From contig CACKOO010000006.1 in assembly GCA_902601765.1 (NCBI GenBank), positions 1-54,309 of the forward strand: DNA of 54,309 nt, in the 5' to 3' direction. Numbering within the stretch: position 1 is the first letter of the stretch; each line of letters starts with the position of its first letter. The stretch comes from Hydrogenophilales bacterium. GTDB taxonomy: Bacteria; Pseudomonadota; Gammaproteobacteria; Burkholderiales; Eutrophovitaceae. Position numbers and translations under genes: made by a program. This document shows positions 46,327-54,309 of this stretch, piece after piece. The notes beneath the pieces are model-generated. The model did not search any database and had not been told where the DNA came from. It worked only from the letters and a program-made list of their open reading frames with translations.

Positions 46327-47096
46327 GAAATACTAACGGAGGTAATCCCCTAGTGCATATTGATGGTCTTGCCACAGAGATAGAAGGCCGAGAAATCTTG
46401 AAGGATCTTACTTTAAGCGTTTTCCCAGGTGAGATCCATGCAATTATGGGACCTAATGGGTCTGGTAAAAGCACATTTGCTAAGGTCTTGGCAGGTCATC
46501 CATCGTATGAGGTTACCAAGGGGGGGATTACTTTTTCTGGTATTGATGTATTAGACCTTTCTCCTGAAGAGCGAGCTAGAGAAGGTATTTTTATGGGATT
46601 TCAATATCCCGTAGAAATACCTGGGGTCACAAATTCTTCTTTTCTTCGTCTTGCTTTTAACACTGCGCAATCTGCCAGAGGGGAGGATGAGCTTGATCCC
46701 ATAGAGTTTGATGACTATTTGCAAGACAAATTGAAGATGCTAGAAATAAGTTCTGATTTTCTTGATAGAAGTGTGAATGGTGGTTTCTCTGGGGGAGAGA
46801 AAAAAAGAAATGAAATCTTACAGATGGCTGTTCTTGAGCCCAAACTAGCTATACTAGATGAAACTGATTCAGGACTTGACATCGACGCGTTGAGAGTTGT
46901 TTCTCAAGGAGTTAATAAACTTGCAAACAATGATAATGCCATAATTCTTATAACCCATTACCAAAGGTTATTAAACTATATCAAACCTGACTTTGTTCAT
47001 GTCATGCATGAGGGAAATATCGTAAAAACAGGTAATGAAAAGCTAGCCCAAGAGCTAGAGGAAAAAGGCTATGACTGGATTTTAGATGAGACTTAA
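46323..47096 (+). CDS. sufC: Fe-S assembly ATPase SufC
   Basis: A 257-residue ABC ATPase. Walker A GPNGSGKS (43-50), signature [18 protein letters not shown], Walker [13 protein letters not shown]. It drives the SufBCD complex. It overlaps sufB by four bases. Length and motifs look complete. Confidence 0.96.
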   Translation: MRNTNGGNPLVHIDGLATEIEGREILKDLTLSVFPGEIHAIMGPNGSGKSTFAKVLAGHPSYEVTKGGITFSGIDVLDLSPEERAREGIFMGFQYPVEIPGVTNSSFLRLAFNTAQSARGEDELDPIEFDDYLQDKLKMLEISSDFLDRSVNGGFSGGEKKRNEILQMAVLEPKLAILDETDSGLDIDALRVVSQGVNKLANNDNAIILITHYQRLLNYIKPDFVHVMHEGNIVKTGNEKLAQELEEKGYDWILDET

Positions 47097-47122
47097 CCTG
47101 ACTTCATTAAAGGAAAATTGTC

Positions 47123-48418
47123 GTGCATAAGGAGTTTTTCCAAGGCCTATCGAATGACAACACGCTCGAGTTTTCGCAGACTGAGTGGTTAAAGTTGATC
47201 CGCGAGGAAGCGAATCAACGAGTGATTGATCTTCCGGTACCTTCTGCAAAGGATGAGCAATGGAGATTCACTGACTTAAAAAAAATATACCAAAAACAAT
47301 TTCGATCGGCGGGTAAGCATACGTTAAATTACAAGGATGTTGAAAAATCAATATTATTAGAATCAGGTTATCAGTTGGTTTTTGTGGATGGATTATTTTC
47401 AAAACAATTCTCGAGATTGCCTGAGCCAAATTCCGGGGTGTTTTTGGGTGGTTTGCAATCGGCGTTAGTGAATCATCCGGAGGAAATTCAGGCCACTTTG
47501 ATTTCCACCAATAATGAAAAAAATAATTTTTTCGCATCCCTCAACACTTCATACCTAAGAGATGTCGCAGTACTACACCTGGCTCCTGATACCTCATTGG
47601 AAAAGCCTATTCACCTGCTTAACATATCAACTGGCGAAAATACATGTGTAAATCCCCGGGTTTTTTTTAAAATCGGGGCTGGTAGCTCTGTTAAGGTGTT
47701 AGAAGAGTATGTCTCAATAGGAGGTAAGGAATCGCTAACGAACATAGTCAGTGACATATACCTGGGACAATCGGCTAAATTTAGTCATTACAGAGTGCAA
47801 AGAGAGGACGTTTCCTCATTCAATATCGCTCACTCCAGCGTTGATCTCCAAAAAAACTCGAACTATCAATTCTGTACCATATCGACCGGGGCTAGTATTT
47901 CTCGACAGGATGTGGAAGTTGTACAGAGTGGAGAGGGAACTACCTGCGGTTTCGAAGGTTTGGCTTTTCTGCAAGGCAGGCAAGTTTGCGATTTGCACTC
48001 CAAAATTATTCACGGTAAACCGCAAGGAACGAGTAAGCAAGTCTATAAAACAATCATAGGTGATAGGGCTAAGGCAGTTTTTAATGGACAGATTTTCGTA
48101 AGTTCGGAAGGGCACTTATCCAGTGCGGCACAAAGTAATAAAAACCTCCTGCTTACAAAAAATGGTAGGGTTGATACCAAGCCGCAGTTAGAGATATATG
48201 CTGACGATGTAAAGTGCGCGCACGGAGCAACAGTGGGCCAGCTGAATGATGATGAGATGTTTTATCTTCAAACGAGAGGTATACCTAAGGATGTTGCTCG
48301 TAAAATTTTAATTTATGGGTTTGCTGCTGAAGTGATTGAGAATCTAGGCTTAGAGTCTTTAATAGTAAGTTTAAGGAATGAAATTTTGAAACTAACAGGT
48401 AGTCCAGTGTCATTATGA
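47123..48418 (+). CDS. sufD: Fe-S assembly protein SufD
   Basis: A 431-residue SufD with a GTG start behind AAGGAAAA. The core beta-helix resembles SufB (VKCAHGATVGQLNDDEMFYL, QTRGIPKDVARKIL) and the N-terminal helical part has EQWRFTDLKKIY, typical of SufD. It pairs with SufB and is needed for iron entry. sufS overlaps its stop by four bases. Confidence 0.95.
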   Translation: MHKEFFQGLSNDNTLEFSQTEWLKLIREEANQRVIDLPVPSAKDEQWRFTDLKKIYQKQFRSAGKHTLNYKDVEKSILLESGYQLVFVDGLFSKQFSRLPEPNSGVFLGGLQSALVNHPEEIQATLISTNNEKNNFFASLNTSYLRDVAVLHLAPDTSLEKPIHLLNISTGENTCVNPRVFFKIGAGSSVKVLEEYVSIGGKESLTNIVSDIYLGQSAKFSHYRVQREDVSSFNIAHSSVDLQKNSNYQFCTISTGASISRQDVEVVQSGEGTTCGFEGLAFLQGRQVCDLHSKIIHGKPQGTSKQVYKTIIGDRAKAVFNGQIFVSSEGHLSSAAQSNKNLLLTKNGRVDTKPQLEIYADDVKCAHGATVGQLNDDEMFYLQTRGIPKDVARKILIYGFAAEVIENLGLESLIVSLRNEILKLTGSPVSL

Positions 48419-49674
48419 ATAAACTAGCGCATCGGAAGGAAGTAGATAAAGAAGGTCTTAACCTTGGTGAAATTCGGAAAGACTTTCCCATACTTGAGAC
48501 TGTGGTTAAGGGAAACCCATTGGTGTACTTAGATAATGCGGCCAGTAGCCAAATGCCAATTCAGGTGATAAACAGAATTTCTGATTATCATTTGTCCGAA
48601 CATTCGAATATCCATAGAGCCGTACACTATTTGTCTGAAAAAGCTACTGCAGAATATGAGAACTCCAGAGAAATTGTAAAAAACTTCTTAAATATTGAAA
48701 GTTCTAAAGAAGTCATTTTTACTCGTGGGACAACAAACGGTATCAATTTAGTGTGTCAGAGTTACGGTTCCAAATTTTTGAAAGAAGGTGATGAAATTCT
48801 CATATCCTATTTAGAACACCACGCTAATATTGTTCCCTGGCAGTTACTGTCTGAAAAAATTGGCACGAAATTAAAAGTAATACCTATGACTGACGATGGG
48901 GATATTGATTTTGAAGCTTTCAAGAAATTAATTACAAAGAATACAAAATTTTTGTCATTGACACATATTTCAAATGCTCTCGGAACGGTTCTACCCATAA
49001 AGGAAATGGTTGAGTATGCGCATGAATATGATATCCCGGTTCTGGTAGATGGTGCGCAGAGTGTCCCGCATGCCGAAGTTGATGTTCGTGATATTGATTG
49101 TGATTTTTATGTGTTTTCAGGACATAAAATGTGCGGTCCAAGTGGGATTGGTGTGCTCTATGGAAAATCTAAGTTTTTAGAAAAAATGGATCCATACGAG
49201 GGGGGAGGAGATATGATTCTATCAGTTTCATTTGAAAAGACTGTGTATAACAAAGTCCCCTATAAGTTTGAAGCAGGAACACCACCAATAGCGCAAGCAA
49301 TAGGATTAGGTTCAGCGGTAGAATATCTGCAGGAAATTGGTATGGATAAAATTAATCAGCACGAGAAAAACTTGCTTCGTTACGCTACCGATGAATTAAA
49401 TAAAATTCCAGGTGTAAGAATTATAGGAACAGCAGAGAACAAAGCAGGGGTTATTTCGTTTGTTATAGATGGGGTACATCCGCATGATATTGGAACTTTA
49501 TTAAATGACGACGGAATTGCTATCCGAACTGGTCATCATTGTGCCCAACCGATTATGGACAAATATAAGATTCCCGCGACTGCACGGGCTTCGTTTTATC
49601 TATACAATACGATGTCGGAAATAGATAAATTGATTAACGGAATATACAGTATAAAAAAACTATTCGGCGCGTAG
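48415..49674 (+). CDS. sufS: Cysteine desulfurase SufS
   Basis: A 419-residue class II cysteine desulfurase. Lys238 (FSGHKMCGPSGIGVLYG) binds PLP and Cys376 (RTGHHCAQPIMDKY) is the catalytic Cys. It gives sulfur to SufU, coded next, which replaces the SufE role. The start overlaps sufD. It is the second desulfurase of this operon beside the IscS-type enzyme. Confidence 0.95.
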   Translation: MNKLAHRKEVDKEGLNLGEIRKDFPILETVVKGNPLVYLDNAASSQMPIQVINRISDYHLSEHSNIHRAVHYLSEKATAEYENSREIVKNFLNIESSKEVIFTRGTTNGINLVCQSYGSKFLKEGDEILISYLEHHANIVPWQLLSEKIGTKLKVIPMTDDGDIDFEAFKKLITKNTKFLSLTHISNALGTVLPIKEMVEYAHEYDIPVLVDGAQSVPHAEVDVRDIDCDFYVFSGHKMCGPSGIGVLYGKSKFLEKMDPYEGGGDMILSVSFEKTVYNKVPYKFEAGTPPIAQAIGLGSAVEYLQEIGMDKINQHEKNLLRYATDELNKIPGVRIIGTAENKAGVISFVIDGVHPHDIGTLLNDDGIAIRTGHHCAQPIMDKYKIPATARASFYLYNTMSEIDKLINGIYSIKKLFGA

Positions 49675-49679
49675 TAATT

Positions 49680-50144
49680 ATGGGAACAGCGAATTTATAT
49701 CAAGAAGTCATATTGGATCATAATAAGAAGCCCCGTAACTGGGGAAAACTTAGTAATCCAACGCATCAGGCAGAGGGCTTCAATCCCTTGTGTGGAGATA
49801 GAATTAACTTAATGCTCGAGGTCTCCCACGAATCAATCGTAGATATTGCGGTGGAGGGGGACAGCTGCGCTATTTGTAAAGCGTCCGCATCTATGATGTC
49901 CGCCACCGTGAAAGGCAAAACCGTAGGTTTGGCTGAATGCCTTGTTGCAGAATTTCGGGAAATGGTAGTCGGGGACAAAAAAAAAGGGGTATCGAATAAG
50001 CTAGGCCGTTTGAAAGTTTTTCAAGGAATTAGAGAGCTTCCATCCCGAGTTAAGTGTGCAGTATTGCCTTGGCACACACTATTCGCTGCGGTTAATTCGC
50101 AAAACAATGTAACTACTGAGGGTTCTGACGACCCAACATCATAA
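49680..50144 (+). CDS. sufU: SufU sulfur-transfer protein (IscU-like fold)
   Basis: A 154-residue protein of the SufU type rather than IscU. Cys38, Asp40, Cys63 and Cys126 match the zinc ligands of Bacillus SufU (C41, D43, C66, C128), and the region GRLKVFQGIRELPSRVKCAVLPW with the insertion before it is SufU-specific. It carries sulfur from SufS to SufBCD. A further Cys66 (CAICKASASMM) is extra. It sits five bases after sufS. Confidence 0.92.
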   Translation: MGTANLYQEVILDHNKKPRNWGKLSNPTHQAEGFNPLCGDRINLMLEVSHESIVDIAVEGDSCAICKASASMMSATVKGKTVGLAECLVAEFREMVVGDKKKGVSNKLGRLKVFQGIRELPSRVKCAVLPWHTLFAAVNSQNNVTTEGSDDPTS

Positions 50145-50155
50145 GGATCTTGCTT

Positions 50156-50722
50156 ATGCCTAAAATTTCTGAAATTGAATTTACACCTAATCCTCATTCT
50201 AGAAAGTTTGTTTTGAAAGAACCTCTAACTTATGGGATAACTAAATCATTTGAAAATGAGGTGGACGCATCTAACGACCAGCTGGCATCTCGACTTTTCC
50301 AGATTCCTAATGTTATAAATGTTTTTTATGTTGATAATTGGATCACTGTAACTCAAAACGGAGAATCCGACTGGTCTGAGCTTCAACGCGAAATAGCTAA
50401 ACCAATCAGGGAAGCACCCTCGGCTGAACACGATACAAAAAAAGCGGAAGAAGCTCAACAGTGGTTAAACAATGATGAAAGTCTAACTGCTTCAGATAAA
50501 GAGAAACTTGACCAGATAAGAGAAATATTAGACCTAGAGGTACGTCCTTACCTTCAAGGGGATGGTGGAGATCTATTTGTGGTTGGCTTAGAGGATAAAG
50601 TGTTACAGGTACACTATCAGGGAGCTTGCGGAAGCTGTCCTAGCTCCCTATCGGGAACGCTAGCTGGCATACAAAACCTGGTGAATAGGGTTGATCCTGA
50701 CCTGCAAGTTATAGCCGTGTGA
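50156..50722 (+). CDS. Nfu-type Fe-S carrier with N-terminal Nfu_N domain
   Basis: A 188-residue protein from ATG 50156 with AAGGA upstream. Residues about 6-85 form an Nfu_N domain (FTPNPHSRKFVLKEPLT) and residues 118-188 a NifU C-terminal domain with CGSCP (Cys158, Cys161) that holds a bridging [4Fe-4S] cluster between two subunits. The layout is like mitochondrial NFU1 and not like NfuA of E. coli, which has a degenerate A-type N-domain. It delivers clusters to targets. The Rieske gene overlaps its stop. Confidence 0.9.
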   Translation: MPKISEIEFTPNPHSRKFVLKEPLTYGITKSFENEVDASNDQLASRLFQIPNVINVFYVDNWITVTQNGESDWSELQREIAKPIREAPSAEHDTKKAEEAQQWLNNDESLTASDKEKLDQIREILDLEVRPYLQGDGGDLFVVGLEDKVLQVHYQGACGSCPSSLSGTLAGIQNLVNRVDPDLQVIAV

Positions 50723-51042
50723 GTGAATGGATTGCTTTCGGAAATACTTTTAATACACCCAATGGTTCGTGTCGCAGTGAGAAATTTGATGGAACACAAG
50801 TAGTGGTTTTTAATCTCTCTGGTAATTTTTATCCGTTGGAAGATATATTTGCCCATAATGGTGAAGCTCTTACAATTGGACAGCCTACTGAAGGGAAAGA
50901 AATCACATGTCCAAGACATGGTGCTAGATTTTGTATACGAACATGAGAAGCTCTGTCAGTAACCGCATAGAATTCTGCGAAAACTTTTTCAGTGAAATTA
51001 GAATCAGACAACCTTTTTTGTCTAGATGATCGTTGGGATTAA
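50719..51042 (+). pseudogene. Broken Rieske [2Fe-2S] ferredoxin gene with two in-frame stops
   Basis: From GTG 50719 the frame codes a Rieske-type small ferredoxin. TGA at 50944-50946 ends it after 75 codons, but the same frame goes on with EALSVTA, TAG at 50968-50970, then NSAKTFSVKLESDNLF and ends DDRWD at TAA 51040-51042. That is the family C-terminus (RTGEALS..., FSVKVE...). The first ligand pair, normally C-x-H in EDVCTH, reads EDIFAHNG, so the Cys is Phe (TTT in place of TGT); the second pair CPRHG is intact. Such ferredoxins are common after sufU. It overlaps nfu by four bases and its last stop abuts the mfd stop. Confidence 0.78.
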
Positions 51043-54000
51043 CTAGTCATTGTTGCTCAACATTGACATACTAAGCTGCTTTAGAATTGTTTTTACCTCT
51101 CCCACCTTCTCTGATAATTCCTCTTTCTCTGTTTTGATTTTTATTCGGTCTTGGCCGGCAAATGATATTGCCTTATTTTTCATCATTATCTCCAACACGC
51201 TATCGGGAGAGATTTCCGGGTTAGAGTTAAATTGAAGCGTTATTTTTTCTGCTCCAATATCAACTTTTTGTATCCCCAAAGTTTCTGCCGCGATTCTTAT
51301 TTCGTGAGTCCATATAAGATTCTCGACTGGTGAAGTTGGTATCCCGAATCGATCTATAATTTCTTCCACTAGTTCACTTAAATGTGCACTATTTTTACAG
51401 TTGGCCATACGTTTATATAAAGTTAAGCGGTGATGTATATTGCTACAGTAATTATCTGGCAAAAGTGCGGGTTCATTAAGGCCTACTTCAAGTACTGATT
51501 CGAACGGTTCTAGCAGGTCAGGCTCCTTATTATCCTTTAGGGATCGTATAGCCCGATCTAACATTTCACAATATAACTGAAACCCTATTTCTTGTATTTC
51601 CCCGCTTTGCGCGTCACCGAGCACTTCGCCCGCACCACGAATTTCCATGTCTTGAATAGCCAAATAGAATCCAGAACCCAGCTCTTCCATTAATTGAATT
51701 GCCTCTAGTCTTTTTATAGCCTGTTTTTTGAGGCGTTCTCCACTGGGGGTAAGAAGGTAGGCATATGCTTGGTGATGGGATCTGCCGACACGTCCTCGTA
51801 ATTGATGTAATTGCGCAAGACCGAACTTATCGGCACGATTAATAATGATGGTGTTTGCAGAAGGGATGTCAATGCCAGTTTCAATTATTGTCGTACAAAT
51901 AAGAAAATTAAATTGACCTCTATAGAATTTTTTCATAATATTTTCTAATTGCCTTTCAGGCATTTTCCCATGTGCGATTTCTATTCGCGCTTCAGGTATT
52001 ATTTTTTGCAAGGTTTCTTTCTGATTGTTAATAGTTTCTACAGAATTATGTAAAAAATAAACTTGACCGCCACGTTTTAATTCCCGTAAAGCAGCCTCTC
52101 GGATTAACCCTTTGCTGTTCTCGGATACAAATGTTTTAATCGCACGTCTCTTAGCAGGAGCCGTAGATATAATTGATAAATCTCTCAATCCTTCTAGAGA
52201 CATTGCCAAGGTTCTTGGAATGGGTGTCGCTGTTAGGGTAAGAATATCAACGTCGCTCCGGAGAGATTTAAGTATTTCTTTTTGGCGGACACCGAACCGA
52301 TGTTCCTCGTCAACTATTACCAGGCCGAGATCTTTAAATTTTGTCTTTTGGGAAATCAATTTATGAGTACCTATTATAATATCAACTTTCCCTAGACCGA
52401 GGTCTAACAATGTTTTTTTCGATTCTTTGGGTGTTTTGAAACGAGACAATTCTGATATAGAAATTGGCCAATTTGCAAACCGATTTGTGAAGGTTTGAAA
52501 ATGTTGTTCAGCCAACAGTGTTGTTGGAACCAAGATTGCTACTTGTTTTCCATCAGAAACTGTAACGAAAGATGCTCTGAGTGCCACTTCGGTTTTCCCA
52601 AAACCAACGTCACCACAAATAAGTCGATCCATGGGTTTTGATGACCTTAAATCATCAATAGTAGAAGTTATTGCCGATAACTGATCGGCAGTTTCTTCAA
52701 ATTCAAATTCTTCACAGAAATTTTCATATTCTTTTTCTTCTACAGTAAAGGCGTATCCCTTACGGTTCGACCTTTGTGCATACAAGTGTAATAACTCTGC
52801 CGCGGTATCGCGGACCTGTTTTGCCGCCTTCTTTTTTGCTTTCTCCCACTTCTGGCTACCTAATTTGTGAAGAGATACTGAGTCTAGCGAAGCACCACTG
52901 TAACGACTAATGACTCCTAATTGGGAAACAGGAATGAAGAGTTTATCCTCATCGTCATAAATTAGTTCTAGGTATTCATTCGCTCCAGTCCCTACGTCAA
53001 TGGTTTTTAAACCTTGATATTTGCCTACACCGTGTTGTATGTGAACTACTGGGTCTCCAATTTGTATTTCAGAGAGATCCTTAAGCATATTCTCTGCTGA
53101 GGATTTTTTTTCTGCCTTGCGTTGATTTCGACTATGAAATGGATAAAGCTCACCTTCCGTAACAATATTTATTTTTCTTTCATAATCCCTAAAACCAATG
53201 GCAATTGGACCTGTAATTAAAATTAGATTTTCTTTTTTATCCAGGCAATCATGCCATGTGTCTGCAGTAGCTGCATTAAGGTTATTCACTGAAAAAAAAG
53301 TTTGTAAAGTTTGTCTTCTTCCCAGGCTATCCGAAAATACAATGGTTTTAAATTGATTATCGGCGGTCAATTTTTTTAGATTTTTTAATGGATCTTTAAG
53401 GTTTTTTTCAACTGCAATGTCAGGTAGCTTGTCTTGTTTCTTTTCTTCCGATGTAAAGTCATCAGACACTTTCAATGTCTCAAAAGCTTTAATACTTTGA
53501 TAGAAATCATCTTGGGTTAAAAATAAAGTGTGAGGTTGTAATAATGGAAAGTCAACGTCGCCTCTGAGTAGTTTGTACCTGCTGTTAGTGTCTTCCCAAA
53601 ATTTTTGTATGGCGTGGGATAAATTGCCAACGGTACAGACAAGAGAGTTTTGGGGCAAATACTGCGCTATAGAGCTGGTATCCGGAAAGAATAGAGGAAG
53701 GTAATATTCAATGCCGGGAGGAAAAGAATTAGCAGAAATATCTTTGTATACCTTGCTTTTTGTTGGGTCGTTAATTACTGCATTTCGAAAGTTCGACCTA
53801 AACATTTGTATAGCATCTTTGTCTGTTGGAAACTCCCGCGCCGGCAACAGTCTTATATCATTTACGGTGTAGATACTTCTTTGGGTGTCAGGGTCAAAAG
53901 TTCTAATTTTATCGATTTCAGAATCAAATAAATCAAGTCGGTAAGGAAGCACGCTACCCATTGGGTAAAGGTCAATTATCCCCCCTCTGATACAGTATTC

Positions 54001-54309
54001 TCCCGGTGATATGACTTGACTTACATTTTGGTAACTCGCGTTGCTAAGCTGTTGTTTTAATTTGTTTACGTCAATATGCGTTCCAGTTTTAAGCATAAAT
54101 GTATACCGGTCGAGATATTGAGTGGGTGGGAGCCGGTTTAGTAAAGTGACTACTGGACTAACAACGCAATCACATTCACCAGTAGTGATTTGATACAAGG
54201 TCTCTAATCTCTCTGAGATTAAGTCGAAGTGCGGAGAAAATTTGTCATATGGAAGTGTCTCCCAATCTGGAAGAAGCCTTATCTTACTGTTTTGGGAAAA
54301 AATTTTTAA
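51043..54309 (-). CDS. mfd: Transcription-repair coupling factor Mfd, N-terminus cut by window end
   Basis: Over 1,085 residues of Mfd are visible; the frame stays open to base 54309 and codes LPDWETLPYDKFSP at its start, so the real start lies outside. The UvrB-homology part is at the N-terminal side, followed by the RNA-polymerase interaction domain (GDPVVHIQHGVGKY), then the translocase motor with CGDVGFGKTEVALRA, VDEEHRFG, LTATPIPRTLAMS and LRGRVGRSHHQAYAYLL. Mfd removes stalled RNA polymerase and recruits UvrA to lesions. E. coli Mfd has 1148 residues, so about 60 residues are missing. It is convergent with the Rieske remnant. Confidence 0.97.
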   Translation of the reverse strand, partial: LKIFSQNSKIRLLPDWETLPYDKFSPHFDLISERLETLYQITTGECDCVVSPVVTLLNRLPPTQYLDRYTFMLKTGTHIDVNKLKQQLSNASYQNVSQVISPGEYCIRGGIIDLYPMGSVLPYRLDLFDSEIDKIRTFDPDTQRSIYTVNDIRLLPAREFPTDKDAIQMFRSNFRNAVINDPTKSKVYKDISANSFPPGIEYYLPLFFPDTSSIAQYLPQNSLVCTVGNLSHAIQKFWEDTNSRYKLLRGDVDFPLLQPHTLFLTQDDFYQSIKAFETLKVSDDFTSEEKKQDKLPDIAVEKNLKDPLKNLKKLTADNQFKTIVFSDSLGRRQTLQTFFSVNNLNAATADTWHDCLDKKENLILITGPIAIGFRDYERKINIVTEGELYPFHSRNQRKAEKKSSAENMLKDLSEIQIGDPVVHIQHGVGKYQGLKTIDVGTGANEYLELIYDDEDKLFIPVSQLGVISRYSGASLDSVSLHKLGSQKWEKAKKKAAKQVRDTAAELLHLYAQRSNRKGYAFTVEEKEYENFCEEFEFEETADQLSAITSTIDDLRSSKPMDRLICGDVGFGKTEVALRASFVTVSDGKQVAILVPTTLLAEQHFQTFTNRFANWPISISELSRFKTPKESKKTLLDLGLGKVDIIIGTHKLISQKTKFKDLGLVIVDEEHRFGVRQKEILKSLRSDVDILTLTATPIPRTLAMSLEGLRDLSIISTAPAKRRAIKTFVSENSKGLIREAALRELKRGGQVYFLHNSVETINNQKETLQKIIPEARIEIAHGKMPERQLENIMKKFYRGQFNFLICTTIIETGIDIPSANTIIINRADKFGLAQLHQLRGRVGRSHHQAYAYLLTPSGERLKKQAIKRLEAIQLMEELGSGFYLAIQDMEIRGAGEVLGDAQSGEIQEIGFQLYCEMLDRAIRSLKDNKEPDLLEPFESVLEVGLNEPALLPDNYCSNIHHRLTLYKRMANCKNSAHLSELVEEIIDRFGIPTSPVENLIWTHEIRIAAETLGIQKVDIGAEKITLQFNSNPEISPDSVLEIMMKNKAISFAGQDRIKIKTEKEELSEKVGEVKTILKQLSMSMLSNND

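Noticed and set aside
50944..50970. Stop-codon readthrough or selenocysteine use in the Rieske gene
   Set aside because: Two different stops (TGA and TAG) occur 24 bases apart, no SECIS-like element was seen, and a ligand Cys is also lost. Decay explains all three changes more simply.
1..54309. CRISPR arrays, insertion sequences or phage genes
   Set aside because: No regularly spaced repeats, transposase motifs or structural phage genes were seen in any part of the window.

Overview
This AT-rich 54 kb window looks like chromosome of a Gram-negative bacterium, most likely a marine-type gammaproteobacterium. The evidence is gene content and order. suhB is divergent from trmJ, and trmJ is followed by cysE and iscR, an order familiar from gammaproteobacteria. 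There is a complete System I (Ccm) cytochrome c maturation operon, outer-membrane barrel proteins, a lipoprotein, mutS, mfd and rlmD. The species cannot be named from the window. No phage, insertion sequence or CRISPR array was seen. The two end genes, rlmD and mfd, are cut by the window edges.

Layout. 1-1.6 kb: end of rlmD and a BI-1/YccA membrane protein. 1.8-7.7 kb: a five-gene minus-strand operon for fatty-acid or lipid modification (FAD oxidoreductase, DUF1365, cyclopropane-synthase-like methyltransferase, GPH transporter, SDR) with a divergent DUF2177 gene. 7.8-13.3 kb: a barrel protein, a GST, tRNA-Ser(UGA), a gene-poor decayed-looking stretch with a strong terminator, a fatty acid desaturase, a small secreted protein and three tiny membrane proteins. 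13.3-16.4 kb: a GST-like protein and a Tat-exported molybdenum hydroxylase large subunit with no visible small subunit. 16.8-22.9 kb: a GGCT-like protein, a glycosylase-like protein, an RraA-family protein, a 2-hydroxyacid dehydrogenase, a methyltransferase, an AI-2E transporter, a PhyH dioxygenase and a probable secreted nickel superoxide dismutase. 23-28 kb: small envelope proteins, a 630-aa lipoprotein and a ClC protein with CBS domains. 28.1-36 kb: ccmABCDEFGHI followed by mltB. 36-40.4 kb: mutS and two more small secreted proteins. 40.4-51 kb: suhB, trmJ, cysE and a long Fe-S assembly operon (iscR, iscS, iscA-type, sufBCDS, sufU, nfu, broken Rieske gene). 51-54.3 kb: mfd.

How the genes work together. 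The Ccm operon builds c-type cytochromes. The iscR operon makes Fe-S clusters and is probably autoregulated through a near-consensus IscR site in its promoter. CysE feeds cysteine synthesis next to two cysteine desulfurases. Candidates for follow-up are the nickel SOD whose metal-hook histidine appears to be made by signal peptidase, a Rieske gene broken by two in-frame stops and a lost cysteine ligand, a dispersed four-member family of small secreted proteins, a ClC protein lacking both coupling glutamates, and the lipid-modification operon.
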